From Marsupella aquatica (lineage: Eukaryota; Marchantiophyta): a stretch of DNA of 64,000 nt. Location of the stretch: the NCBI GenBank assembly GCA_973895155.1, contig OZ316894.1, positions 19,964,001 to 20,028,000 of the forward strand, given 5' to 3'. The position numbers and the translations under genes are program-made. The notes beneath the pieces are model-generated. The model saw only the letters and a list, made by a program, of their open reading frames with translations, was not told where the DNA came from and did not search any database. Numbering within the stretch: position 1 is the stretch's first letter; every line of letters starts with the position of its first letter. Positions 27,714-40,161 of the stretch are shown one piece after another.

Positions 27714-30700
27714 TCACTTCGAACCTTTTGAAGATTGTTTGAGCTTGTCCATTTCAGCCCTGTCAGCAGGATTCAAAGATTGCCTCCATTTCTTATTGAT
27801 CTGTTTTCAAAAAGTTAAAATCGGGTCAATAATAAATTTCTCGCCTATAAATGGGTTCTTGGATGCAACATGCTAAAATTTTATTTGAGAGAGACTAGTA
27901 GTTACTAAATCCAGATAAGTCAGCGCTGGATTTAGTAACGATTGTCTTCACGAGAGGTGTGAGTACATGAGGCTGTCTGTTGGGATAAATTCCAGCAAAC
28001 TTCAGCACCAGCTAAACCTTGCAATGAAAACTCCTTATAATGTCATTCAGAGATACTAACCTGAGCCTCAGAAACGACTGCACTTTGAACGGAAAACAGG
28101 AATATAAGAAAGTACTCCAAACGTAATTGACTGACTCGTAGCCACCTCCATATGGGAAATTCTGTTTTCAGCTATAACCAGCTGTAGATGTATATATCAC
28201 TGGAAAACTTTAATAGGCGAGAAGTGCGTTACCTGCATCTCTTGCATTTGCTCTATCATGGATTGTCGATGGATCACTAGATTCTGATTAGCTACCCTAT
28301 GCTTCTCGAGTGCGTCACTCTTATAATCAAGCAATTGCTTGATTCGAGAAGTCTTCATCTCAATCTGTTCCAATATTTGTCTCCTATGAAGCGCCTGTCC
28401 AGCAACGAGAATTGAAAGAGAATATTAGAAAATCAGAAATCATTGGACTCAGCTTTAAGGGCCGGCAGCTTCATGGTTCCGGCCTGAACGACGAAACGTG
28501 GACATCAGTTGGCTGGAACTGTCAATAGCTGTCGTCGGATCATGCAGCTGCTTCAAAGACTCATGTAGAGATTACTGGAACTTATTTCCTCAGTTCCGGC
28601 TCCAAATGTATTACTTAGACCACACTTATCGACGCCAACTGAAACTCTTACCAAACAGGACAATAAACGAAGAGAGAGCATTTGACGAGCGAGACTGGCA
28701 GGGAACATTCTCTCACTCGTCTGATCGTCAAAGATTTCCTAATATTCACCTGAATTCGTTTGAGAGCTTCGCAGCGTTGACGCTTGGCTTCATGTACAAG
28801 CTCCTTCTCAACATTCCGTCGTGCCTCACTGCTGTGTTTGTTTGCCATGTACTCATGCAAGACCCTATCAGCTTCTGCAGCCTTGTCCAGAAGATCCTGT
28901 ACAGATTCATTGCCTCAGTGTAATTTTCCAAATTGCAGTACAATAATGGCCATTCAAAGGGAACCGATTTACTGAAAGAGAATAGGTGGGCTAAAGTGAG
29001 CCCACCCTTTAACCCACAAAATAACAAGTGCGGTTCAACTCAAAGGTACACCCAAGTTTTCTCTACAGTGATAACCACAAAGTGTGGCGAGGCCCGTCGT
29101 ACAAAAAGCGACATATAGCAAACATCCACACATTTTGATTACTAGTGATATACCGTTCATTCCTACAAGGGCACTCGCTAACCCGTAAACTTCGAGGCAC
29201 ATAACTCACCTGGCATCTCTTTTCTCGGATGGCATTAGCTTCAGCTATCGTATCCAATCGATCTTGCTCCTTCTTTTCAAGGTATGCTCTCCTAGCCTCT
29301 TGTTCCTTCTTCCATATGACCATCTTTATCTTCATCTTTCGCTTGATTTCCTGTATACACAAAATATCGAGAGATAAAAACATGACTTGATTAAATATGG
29401 CCCTATCACTGTAGTCACCTCACTTACTTTTTCGAATCCAGCACGATAACGAACACTAGCGCCATAGAAGCTTACCGCCTGCTTAGCGAGGTAGTCATCT
29501 TCTTTCTTCTTGATCATTCGATGCCAGGCAGCTAATGCATCTGCATGACGTTTATCCATTATTTTCCGGATCTCTGCATTTTCTAACGCCTTCTGTTGCT
29601 GGAGTATAGCCATGTTCTTTCTTCTCTCGGCGTCCCTAGCTTCCATTTGTCTTCCCCTCTCTCTCGCAGCCTGCTCAGGTGGCAAACATTCAAGACAATC
29701 ATCGGGTAAATGAGCGAAAGCTTCCTAAGGTTGATACCTCGGACTGAGAAGAATGATACGATTTGACGAGATCAATGGGGAAAATTGACGGCACCGACCT
29801 CTTGGAACTCCTCCATTGTTTTCTCCAGCTGAGCTCGGAACTCCTCCTGTTTCTGTGCTCTCTCAATCTCCCTCTGTCTCGCCTCCCGTTTAGCAATTTT
29901 CTGTGTCATAAAATTTGGAGACCCAAGGTGTTGGCATAAAACTTTGACCGACTGTCCATTGATAAGCAACTGAAAAACAATGCTACCGACAACTCTGAAA
30001 TGGAAGGCTAATATCGTATGCTAGTTACATGCACACTAATAAGATCCCGCAATTTCCAGGAAACCTCAGAGAACTTCTGAATGATAAGCTTTGGAAAGCA
30101 TCGACTACATGTACACCTGTAACTAAAACAACTACTGTTTGAGATATCAGATCTAGTTCGCTGAAACCAGTGATAATGAGTCAGTTATTAATGGACCCTT
30201 ACAGCTTTCCTGGCTTCCTCGGCCATAAATGCTTGTTCCCTTGCATATCTAGCTTGGGCCTCAGCTTTAGCCCTGGCATCCAGCTCTTCTTCCTGAAAAG
30301 GCCACAAAGATTTCATTTCAGGAGTTGAGAACCTCTGTTTTCAAAGATATAGTGCAGGGATAGTGGATTTAATTGACGGTTTCGTTTCCGTTTGTCACAT
30401 ATCTAGCAGATAAATGTCCCCATGACTGTTTTGTGAGTCACAAACAAGACATGATAACAAACTGGCAAAAGTCCCAGACGACAATATGTGATATAACAAA
30501 CTAGCAAGTTTGACAAAAGCTGACTCTTACTCTCGAATTTTCTGCACTTGATTTTGGCTAATTAATTTCTGAGGATTGACAATAACCCCAAGGGAGAAAC
30601 GAGAAGCATACCACTTATCGTGGGATTGTACTTCAAATGTCCAGTGTATCTTCACTTACTTTACAAAATCTTTTATAAACATAATACAGTGTGATTATTG

Positions 30701-33459
30701 GCTTCCAATAATGAACGATGCACTTTCAGATCCTAGTCCTGGTAGTTTTGAACCCACATACCTCTTTCGCCCTCTGAAGTTCCCTCGCGCGCATCTCAGC
30801 TTGCCATGCTCTGTCCTTTGCTTGCTTCGCTCGTTTCTGTGTTGGCACGACTAGAAGATTGAGGCATAATACTTGGACGAGTAGATGGCAAGATGGCACA
30901 GACCTTTTCCGTATCTAGGAAATTAGCAGTGAGACATCTCAAGTCTTGACTAACTTATTCCTGTCCTTTCAGCTGGTGTCCCCTATCCTGCCCTCTTCTC
31001 CTACAATAACGACCTCAATCCCCTCACATGATGTTCAAATACGCAGATCTTTTAAACAGAACGTAGAATGGATATGTGCTGCCACTGGATCTTCGTCTAG
31101 AAGGGATACCCCAAGACGATGGACCATCCTTAATTCAAAAGAAAGTTGACTTACTTACACCAAACTTCAGTCAATTTCAAGTCGAGAATCATTAGAAAGG
31201 AATCCCACATTCACTAAAGGAGCGTGCATTCAGTTTTGCACGGATGTGGAGCAGTGAAGAGATTTTGCTGAGAAAGAACTGTTGCAAGTGATTAACGCCT
31301 CCTGCTTTAAGAAGGTTTAATACAAGTAAGCCACACTAGGATGCGAAAGTCAAAACACACCTGCTCTTCACGTCTCTTTTTCTCCATGGCCAGTGTCGCC
31401 GCATTTTGATCAGCGAGTTGCTGCAAAACGAAATCATTAATATTGTCAGGATCTGGAAGAGCATCCTCCAAAAGCTCTTCAAATTTTACATGCAGCTGAT
31501 GCACTTTGCATAGTTTAGCCAAGCTGACAAACCTGTCTGAGGGCCTCATACTTCGCAACTTGCTCCAATTCCCTCTGCTGCCTTCGACGGACAACGTCTA
31601 TTCTCTGGGCTTCCTGCACTCAAATTACAATCATCTTGTCTTATCTTATCTATCTATGTAAACATAATACAAGAGTTCAAGAGCAACAGTGGACTCTTGA
31701 CCAGCGAAACGCAACCACTACGTCACTGATGTCAGAATATATGCAATACTCCAGCTTTAGAACTCAAATGATTAGATTCAATCATGATCCTGAATGGCAA
31801 AGGGAAACATTGTCCTGCTAAGACCTTAGAAGCAAATTTGGCAGTCGACAGTTTGCGAATAAGTTTGCGAATAAGTGAGACGTCTGATCACACCATAGTA
31901 GTTTGAACTCCCACAGATTCCGTAAATCGTTGTGGATCAACTACCTGCTGTACCTTTATCCTCTTAGTGGCCAACAATTATCAACTTAAGAACTTAACTC
32001 CTTCTCTCAACCATGGGTGTATTCATAATATCTACCTTCTCCAAGGCGTCTTTACTTTCTTTTGGTTTGTTTTTCATCGGGGAGGTTGTGCCAATAACTC
32101 TGCCCTCAGCATTAAGGACAACACCTCCATCATTATGTTCATTAATGATTTTCTGCCTTTCGTCACGGAGTCTTTGTATTTTTTCTGCATGGACAGGCAA
32201 TAGGGAAGTTGGCATGGCCATTCGGAAATTTGAAAGCCGTACATAATGGGGGGGACTGGGTTTTCTGCTGATATGACCGAGCTCGATAGGTTTTGTCAAA
32301 TACACGTGTATCTCAAGATTTTTCTTTGTTTATTGATTGTTGATGAACCAGTGACCCAATATTCCACACCTGATATTTCATGCGCTCACTTCTGAGTAAA
32401 GAAAAAAGTTACCTAGCCTTGTATTCTCGTAGAAATTGTATTTCAGCTCCGTTAGCGGTGGACTGAGGCCCCTTTCCAAGAAGTCATCTAGTGGTCTACA
32501 GCAATCACCATCACAGACAGTCCGTTGGCATCAGTCTTCGATGAAAATATACGAGCACCCAAATCAACTTAACCGCCATTACAAGACAAGTCGAATCCAC
32601 AAGGACAGAAACACAGCAGCTAGGTGGTATACCTGTGAATAAGTTCAGCTGGATCAATTCCGAGGTATAGGCATGCCTGTAGGGAACGGGGGCTGTTGAG
32701 AACTTCTGTAGAACCTGGCTTGTCTGCTCAAAAGCCATGCACACACATAAAGGGCTTTAAACTCTTACGCAGTTAAGTAAAGGCAAGGACAACCAAGTGA
32801 ATTCTCATCACACCGGGTACAAAAAATATGTTGTCCGTCTTGTTGTCCTAAAGATCATCTCGAGATTAATCTTGTGGATGTAAGTATCAAATTGTCCTAC
32901 CAGCTTGGAATCAGATGATGAATTTGATTTGAAACCGTCGACCTTCCGTGCATCCAGCATAGTATAGACTACTGCAGATTGTTTATGGCGATCTGAAAAA
33001 GCATGGCGTACTCTGTCCTATGGTTCTTTCCAGGGACATTGTATTTACATGCACTGACCATTTCAACAATTCGTATAGAAGTTATCAGACTTAACGTACC
33101 AATATCATCAAGAGTAATAATTCTGTCAACAGCCTTTGCAGCTTTGTTGTACGTGGCGACCTGGAAACACCATAACGACCATGATTGTTAAGATTTGACC
33201 AATAGAGTCAGTACGTTGGACGGAAAATCGCACTACATGCCAATAGTGTCAAACTCTCTGAACATTTTCATTCTGAAGCTCTCCAAAATTTTAGTCACGA
33301 CGGAGTCTTGAAATATTAACCCGAAATTGAATGTAGTGATCATTTTTTCCGACCAGCAACAGCAAGACAACTTACCTTCCAGGCCTTGAGCATTTGATCC
33401 GCCCATCGATCTGGAGGGATCGCGTCGAAGTGAAACCCTCCGGGAGGAGCGTACGGCAT
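27714..33459 (-). CDS. Coiled-coil protein, probable flagella-associated, 15 exons
   Basis: Exons on the minus strand, 5' to 3': 33459-33376, 33160-33100, 32971-32901, 32718-32633, 32264-32036, 31613-31533, 31420-31361, 30836-30762, 30292-30203, 29900-29799, 29670-29476, 29350-29210, 28896-28750, 28394-28233, 27800-27714. They sum to 1671 nt, 556 residues, in frame throughout. Start MPYAPPGGFHFDAIPPDRW; a short motif LYLGIDPAELIHR at 89-101; then a near-continuous charged helix from about 178 to 528, rich in Arg, Lys, Glu, Ala and Gln (for example KREARQREIERAQKQEEF); end MDKLKQSSKGSK. A short 'LGI-x-P-x-EL' block before a long trichoplein/TPH-like basic coiled coil is characteristic of axonemal inner proteins in ciliated eukaryotes. 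This suggests a role in the sperm flagellum, but I cannot name the orthologue. Acceptors of exons 3 and 4 are the least certain. Confidence 0.85.
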
Positions 33460-36400
33460 TTTGGATAATTTTCCTTTGTGTGAAATGAACGGTCCTGTGT
33501 GAGATATCTTGTCCTACAGGCTGTCAACCAGATATGCGCCACTGCCAAGTCAGAAATTAAGCATTGCACGTGATAGGGCAAGCGTTTACACGCGCAACAC
33601 ATCAATCTGAGAGCAAAAAAATTTCAGTAAAATAAAAATCAAAGTGTTTCTTCAATGACTAGAGCTGCCTCTTCAGCTTACTAGCGAGACAGCTTTTGCA
33701 CATAAAAATGCGGAACGAACTGACGTTTCAAGATTCTTTGGATACTTCTTGAATGTAAACCGTGGACAAGTTGTTCGGGGAGACCTACAATCCGTACATG
33801 CTTTGGAGACCACGTGATTTATACAACATCTTAGGAAAATTCAGTGCTGTAGTGTAATTGACGTGTTTTTCAACTCGGCGAGGGTGGGGCTCAGCGTTTT
33901 GCTTCCATACTGCCCTGCATCTCGGGCACAGAAACTCAATTTCGCTTTGAGGGAGCGCTCGAATTTAAAACTTCTGGCCAAGACTAGCGGAAAGAGTTCT
34001 CTAGATTTGAAAGACAGGCGACCTCCAGGCCGAACAACTTATCTTGCCCCTTTTCTCCAGGCATCGGAGACAAGTTTCAGGAAATATCGGGGTAAAATTA
34101 AGAAGATTGATTACACAACTTCCTCTTCAATTCTGCACCTAGATTTACCTCCGAGCTGCGCTACTAGAATTAGAAAGAAAACAAACTCAGAACAGCAGAA
34201 CAGCGGAACTGTAGTAGCTGTCGAGATGTCAGCTGCTGGGGCAGAGCAGAACCTCTCGAGGATCGACTTTGCGCAGATGGCCAATTCACAAGGTGTTTAA
34301 AAATGATGAACAAAAAAGAGTCTCGACTTTTGACTCAGCGGAAGTTGAACTTGCGAGTCCTCTCCCGGGAAGAATGCTGCTTGGGTAAACTCTCAGCAAA
34401 AAGCTCTCCTCGATGTGCCACCTTGGCACATGATAGGCATCCAGTATTAGTAGCAGCAACTACTCTCAAGCACATCGTGATGAGCCTGCGTGCAGTGCCC
34501 GCATTTCATCTTGAAGCTATTTCTCGACTCATACACGTTAGAAATAATGAAAAGTAGGCCTAGCTATTGGTGCTGCCCGACAAGGTTGGGAAGAGTGCGA
34601 ACGTTTCAATGCTGCGACAATTTAGCTGGCAAGGGACATCCAATTTCAGATCCTGAGTCCTTACCTATGTTTTCTGTTGCTAACTGTTCCGGCCAATGCC
34701 CTTGATCAATTTGAGCTGCCCGTGCCGACAACAAAACGAATGAGAAGAATTTCAGCTCGTATCGCGAATGAAGGCGATCAGCGATTCTCGATTCCTACTA
34801 TCCTCAGTTCCATGCAAACCCGAATTCCACAACGGCTCAAATGTTGCGCATCTCATCAAATGCCTTTGCAGCACGTGAAATTCAACCACTCATCAACCAA
34901 GGGAAGAATCTCCAATCTCATCTCATTACGTTTCGCCTGGCTTCCTCAGTTCGTCCCGGAGCAACTGCCATGAAGCTGGCAGTTCTCCACACTCTCCGGC
35001 TCGCTTCTCGCCCCGTGCAACCACAACTCCCTGTCCTATTTGCATATCTTCCTCCTCTGCCAATCGTCACACGCCAATCCTGTTTTCCACAGCAATCATT
35101 TTCCCATTCCTCTAATTCCTTCGCCTCCCTCTCGATCATCAACCTCTCGTCGGTTTCAAATGCAATCCAATCGCTCATTCAATGCATCGGTGGAAGAAAC
35201 GCCTAATTTCCGATCCTAGTCACGCCGTTCTCACCTTGCTCGTCTGGCTAACCCAATCCACGCCACTCTCGTCAAGATCGAAAGGCGGACCTAAGAGGAG
35301 AGAACAGACGGCAATATTCCACGAGGAGGTACAACTCCATCGATCACGCCCCATTGTTTTCATATCAGACTTCTTCACTCCAGTGTGTGCCTTCTCCTCC
35401 TCAACCAAAGCTTGCCCCCTCGCCGTAACTTTTTGTATTTTCACCACCCCGCGATTCCTCCGCCCTTCCATTTACTTTACCCTTTTTCACCCCTTCGTAG
35501 TAACGTTTCGTATTTTCACCAGCCCGCGATACCCGCGCCTTTCTATGATCCACTTTTTCACCTCCCGTCAAACGACTCGGCCCCAACGGCCCGCCCGTGA
35601 TATCCAAGTTTCACCCGCTTTCATGCACCTACGTAGCTGGGCCCGCCCGTGATGTAGGACCGCGTACCGCTCGGTAAGTCAGCCCAGTCACGTAGGAACA
35701 TGGGTAGTAACGAGTCTCTTGAACGGAGGATGACACGGTGTAAGAGGATGGTAACGTTTGGCCACGCGGCCGAGTCTCCAAAGGCAAGGAGGATGGGCCC
35801 ATGTTTGTCCTCCTCCACTCGCCTGATGCCACGTATGCTCCGGGTGGGTCCATGGGAGCATTCGTTCTGGTCGAATCAAAACAAGAGACCACAAGAAATA
35901 TTTGATAGGACCCCAAAATGCAAAATGTTTTTAGATGGACCCATGAGTGATCCTGACCATAGATCTCAAATCAATGTACCCAAAAGCTCATGGGGTCTAC
36001 CAAGTAAAACATTTCAATTTATGGGTTTATCAAATATATCTCTCAACAAGAAGCCCCCATGGGCCACAATCTTTGAATAACAATGTGATACACTGCTGTA
36101 ACCAGGATAGACCATTCTCAAACATTGGTTCTAAAGTGTTCTGTTTGGTTTTGAGAGGATCCTGAGCTCGGTGCTGGCCGGGTTCTTGGGCTCCCTGGCC
36201 CAATGAGGTGGATGTTGGTTGAATTGGCTCTGGTAGCGTTTAGGTGTTTAGGTTTTTGTAGAACTGGCTCTGGTGGCCCGGCTGCGGCCTTTGTGCTCTG
36301 GTGTGCTCCCGATAAATTGGGATTCTTGGCTCTTTGTGCTGCTTGCTTCCCCCCCGCCGTGGGGTTTTCGCGGTGCTAAATGTTATAAAAACAAAGAAAA

Positions 36401-36489
36401 TTCCCCAGGAAAGTGGCTAGTTAGTGATCAAATTAAAAAAGAGAAAATTTACCAGATTATTTTTATAAGCTATGAAAATTACTAGCCCT
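33460..36489. other. Intergenic, upstream of the coiled-coil gene
   Basis: The first few hundred bases should hold the promoter of the minus-strand gene. From 33.86 to 35.65 kb there are several overlapping open frames on both strands (for example 33863-34300 + and 34918-35178 -), which may be an unrecognised transcript. None shows family motifs or consistent splicing. The part 35.6-36.1 kb has no coding character, and 36.14-36.41 kb ends in a LINE-tail-like stretch. Confidence 0.45.
36255..36415 (+). mobile_element. LINE 3'-end fragment
   Basis: The stretch ctttgtgctgcttgcttccc, a C-rich run, then gtggggttttcgcggtgcta and an A-rich end (ataaaaacaaagaaaa) has the form of the 3' tail of plant non-LTR retrotransposons. 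A related tail occurs at 62570-62710 (ctggggtttcacggtattaa, then an A-rich end). No reverse-transcriptase coding part remains. Confidence 0.55.
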
Positions 36490-37440
36490 ATGCCCGTGCG
36501 TTGCACGAAAGATGTCGAGGTGATAAAAAGATGTCGAGTGATACAAAGATGTCAAGGTGATAATAAGATGTCAAGTGATAAAGAGATTTCAAGGTGATAC
36601 AAAGATGTCGAGGTGACACAAAGATGTCGAGGTGACACAAAGATGTCAAGGTCATAAAATGACGATGTGAGAAAAATATGTCAAAGAGAGAAAACTACTA
36701 AGGTGAGCAAAAGATGTTGAGATGAGCAAAGGATGTTCATGAGAGAAAGATGAGGAGAGATTTTGAGATAAAAAAAATGTTTGTTTAGGCAAGGCACAAA
36801 TGTCAAGGCGATAAACAATGTCATGCGATAGAGTAAACATGATGAAGATGAAATACATAAGATAATACAAACATGAGTACATGTTGAATACATTAATACA
36901 ATGCTCACGCAAACTTCATTCATGTTCAATAAAGAACTTCATCATATATAACAGTTTCGGTCAACCTTGCAAGACTCTCCTTGGAATCTAGAAGCAAAAC
37001 CTTAATGTCTGTGCGTTGCACAAAAGATGTCAAAGTGAAGGAAAGGTGTCAAGGTGAGGACAAAGTGTTGAAGGGAGCAAACAATGTCAAGGAGAGGGAA
37101 AGATGTCAAGGTGACACAAAGATGTCCAGGCGATGCAAAGCAATGTAGGTGAGTGTTGCACAAAAGATTTCAAGGCAAGGAAAATATGTAAAGGCAAAGT
37201 CAAGGTGAGGAAAGTATGTTGAGGGAGGAAACAATGTTGAGGTGAGGAAAAGATGTCAAGGCGAGGAAAAAATTTCAACTAAGGAGCGACAAAGATGTGA
37301 AGGCAACGCAAATGAATTTGGGCGAGCTCATTCTCCTTGCATTGCACCAAAAACATTGTTGTGCAAAAGATGTCATTGTACAAAAACATTGTTGTGCTAA
37401 GGATCATATGCACAAAAGATGTCGTTGTGGAAACAATATT
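36490..37440. repeat. Minisatellite of aagatgtc(a/g)agg units
   Basis: Dozens of loosely conserved 16-20 bp units read (a)aagatgtc[a/g]aggtga[c/t]. The regular part is 36510-36660 and the units decay to about 37290. From 37340 to 37440 a related unit (caaaaacattgttgtg, caaaagatgtc) repeats. Twice, at about 36490 and about 37010, the array is preceded by a gtgcgttgcac palindrome, a motif common at transposon-related sites in plant genomes. The array carries no meaningful open frame. Confidence 0.75.
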
Positions 37441-39165
37441 GTTAACAAAAGATGTTTGTTCTTCATTCCAAATGTCGGGGGTGCTTGGAAATCTCGTGAA
37501 TTTGATCTTGAGCGGCTTAATGATCTTGCACGGTGTCGGTCAATCTTTCTTGACAATTTCTTGTACGAATTAAGAGTGCCAGACAATGCAAGACCTCATG
37601 CGGCCGATGGTTGTCTCAATCATCTGCTACCAACATAATTTTTCTTATCATCCTTGTCTGTTTCTTCTTATGGAGAATTTTAATCTCATGATCCCCAATT
37701 TTCATCTCGACATCCTCATCATTGGCCCCTGCCATCATTGCGCTTCTGGTAAGCGTTTCTCTCGCTATTCTCTACTCAATTGAATCAGAATTCAGAATGA
37801 GGGTGGGCCTACTACTAAATGCACAACCGGTTACTCTAGGTAAATAAAATGGTTATTCTAAATAAATGTACATCATGTTTTATGGCATGGCGTCCTTAAT
37901 TTTACCAAAAACTTGCAACAAACACGAAACGTGGAGTAATTTTATTTTGGAAACCAATCCGTTCCTATTTGCAGCGCACTATGATGATGTGGCGTGCTAT
38001 GGAGTCTTGAATTTTGGAAAGGACCTCTAATGGGGTCCGTAAATACGCTCTAATTAGCCCCATAATTACTGTACCTTCAAGTACAATTGCCCACAAGTGT
38101 AAACCATTAAATGGTCAACATTAAATGGTCAAGTGTGCCTTGGAAGTAGTACTTTGGCCTTACTTACCTTTGCATGTGAAATAAAGAGGGGAGACAAAGG
38201 GATGATTCTGGTATATCTAGTGGTCATTAAAAATTGTCTTTTCAATGGATGATCTAGATTTGTTCCCGCCTTTTTAGATTTTTGTAAGCAGACAAAGCCC
38301 AGAAATGGGCGAGATTGCATATTATAGTAACTTGATTAAATAAATGTTCGTACTTGGTGAAATTTACAAAAGTATCCATCTGATAACTACCTTCTCAAAG
38401 TCACTGTTCCTGTTGAGCATAGACGACAATCGTAACGGCAAGCCCATGAACCATCCAACGCACAAGAGTCGACACAGAGAGATATGTGGTTCACTTCCTC
38501 ATTAGGCTACGTCTACGGGAACACATAAGAGCTTTACTGCACTCTAGGTCGACTGGCCATACCAAGCATCCACAGCGCAAACTCTCTCTATCTCTCAACT
38601 AGCTCCGTAACAATGAGCCTGAGTTTCCACTCTCCAAGCAAACACCGCTTGGTTATAGAGTGTGCACAACATGACTAACCTAACCAAGTTTGCGACTAGC
38701 CTTAACTACGGTACATTCGTAACTCTAGACCTAAGAGTAAATCCTAACAGTTCCATCCTCTCTTTCATTACATAGGGTTCAAGCATTTCCTCATTTGCTC
38801 TTGAGTACAGAGGCTATTGATTTGAGGGCTCTATACATGTTTATCTTAGTGATCCTCATATGCATTTATTTCTAAGGTTTATGGGTCTCTTTAATTTATT
38901 GTTAAATAGTGTTCATATTAATATCTTGTAGTGGACTCTTGGGCACTTTGACTCTATAGTCTAAATGTGTTTTTCTCAAATTTTTCCTCTTTATTGGGTC
39001 TCTTGTCTTGGGCCATGTTTCACACTTTGACTTTTTTGTTCTTTGGAAATGTTATATATATCTCTGTTGGCACAAAAGAATGAAATCTTTATGGTGATAT
39101 TTTTGCTGCACTCTCAAATGGCCATCATCAGTGTGGCAAAGAACAATTGCATGTTGGAAAGATAG
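37441..39165. other. Intergenic, no gene recognised
   Basis: AT-rich sequence with scattered stops in all frames. No domain, RNA gene or clear repeat was recognised. Confidence 0.5.
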
Positions 39166-40161
39166 GAGGCATATTTGTGGAGAAAGTTGTGGGGTGGCTG
39201 GACCTTTCCAAAGGTGAGATTTTTTGTCTGGCGGATTGTCCAACATGGGTTCTTCACCAATCATTGGGGTAGGCTTTGGGGGATCAGTGATGGAGTGTGC
39301 CCAAGGTGCAAGACCCAGACCGAGACCACGGAACATCTGTTCTTCAGCTGCAGGCATGTGTAGCACAGATGGCAACTTCTGCACCAACTGACCACTTCGA
39401 AAACTTGTTTGACATTGGGCCAAGGGGGCTCATGGATATGATCAAGCAAGCAATGAGGAAACAGAAAACTAACCCTGGCCCGCTAATTGTGATTCAAGAA
39501 ATGTGCATTGTCTTTTGGAATGAACGCAATGCTACTGTGTTTGACCAGACTACAGGGAAAATCTCAATTAGGGAGATCCTGCATAGGACTGAACAACATC
39601 TAAGACACATGCTTAGCTCCAGTACCTCACCGAAGAAGAGTAGGCAGATCGCGAGAACCCTGCATGAGCTGAGTGACATCCTTCCAACTATGGAACAAAT
39701 GGGAATGGGCCAGGACACTGAAAATGATATTTCTTATGAATGAATACACCTGCAACTGGCTGCTCTTGGTGCTTGACCCGGGGCTGGATGGGACTCTGTG
39801 ATTGAGCTCACATGGGATTAACCTGGAAGTTCAGAGAAGACAATTTGGTTTATTAGGAGACAGTCATCTCTCCTACCATATGATGGACAACATTAGATTT
39901 TGGGGTCATAGATTTAGACTGATTTCTACTAGACTGGAGCGTAGACTGGTCTCTAGTGAGATGAGGTATGGATCTATTGTTCCATGTGGCTAGCTTTGGC
40001 TGGTGGTTGGGGGGGGGGGGGGGGGTAGGACTAGGGGCACCTTCCTCTCCTTGTGTGTTTGCTCTGTCATTTCGCCCAGGCGGGTTTTACCTCCAGTGTT
40101 AATTGATGGGGCCTGGCCCTCCCTTTGAAAAAAGAAAAGAAAAAAATGAGGCATATTTGTG
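39166..40161 (+). mobile_element. 5'-truncated LINE with 14-bp target-site duplication
   Basis: A perfect 14-bp direct repeat, gaggcatatttgtg, flanks the insert (39166-39179 and 40148-40161). The insert begins inside the reverse-transcriptase zinc-binding (zf-RVT) region: WRKLWGGWTFPKVRFFVWR, then CPRC and EHLFFSC supplying the Cys/His ligands. A frame change near 39356 follows. The + frame to 39743 continues with IVFWNERNATVFDQ, a typical region downstream of zf-RVT. A 3' tail (aggcgggttttacctccagt) and an impure A-rich tract (about 40127-40147) end it. A run of 17 guanines at 40009-40025 lies inside and is prone to assembly error. The element is dead: no endonuclease, no polymerase core, frame broken. 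The exact target duplication suggests a fairly recent insertion. Confidence 0.88.

Noticed and set aside
28498-28923. 141-codon + strand frame
   Set aside because: It lies antisense to exon 13 of the coiled-coil gene and has no domain of its own.
33863-34300. 145-codon + strand frame next to the coiled-coil gene, ending MSAAGAEQNLSRIDFAQMAN-
   Set aside because: It starts with GTG, the only suitable ATG is 25 codons from the end, and no downstream exon or family match was found. It may be leader sequence of an unknown transcript.
34918-35178. 86-codon minus-strand frame with an ATG and an acidic helical start
   Set aside because: It overlaps open frames on the other strand in a purine-biased stretch and has no domain or splice support.
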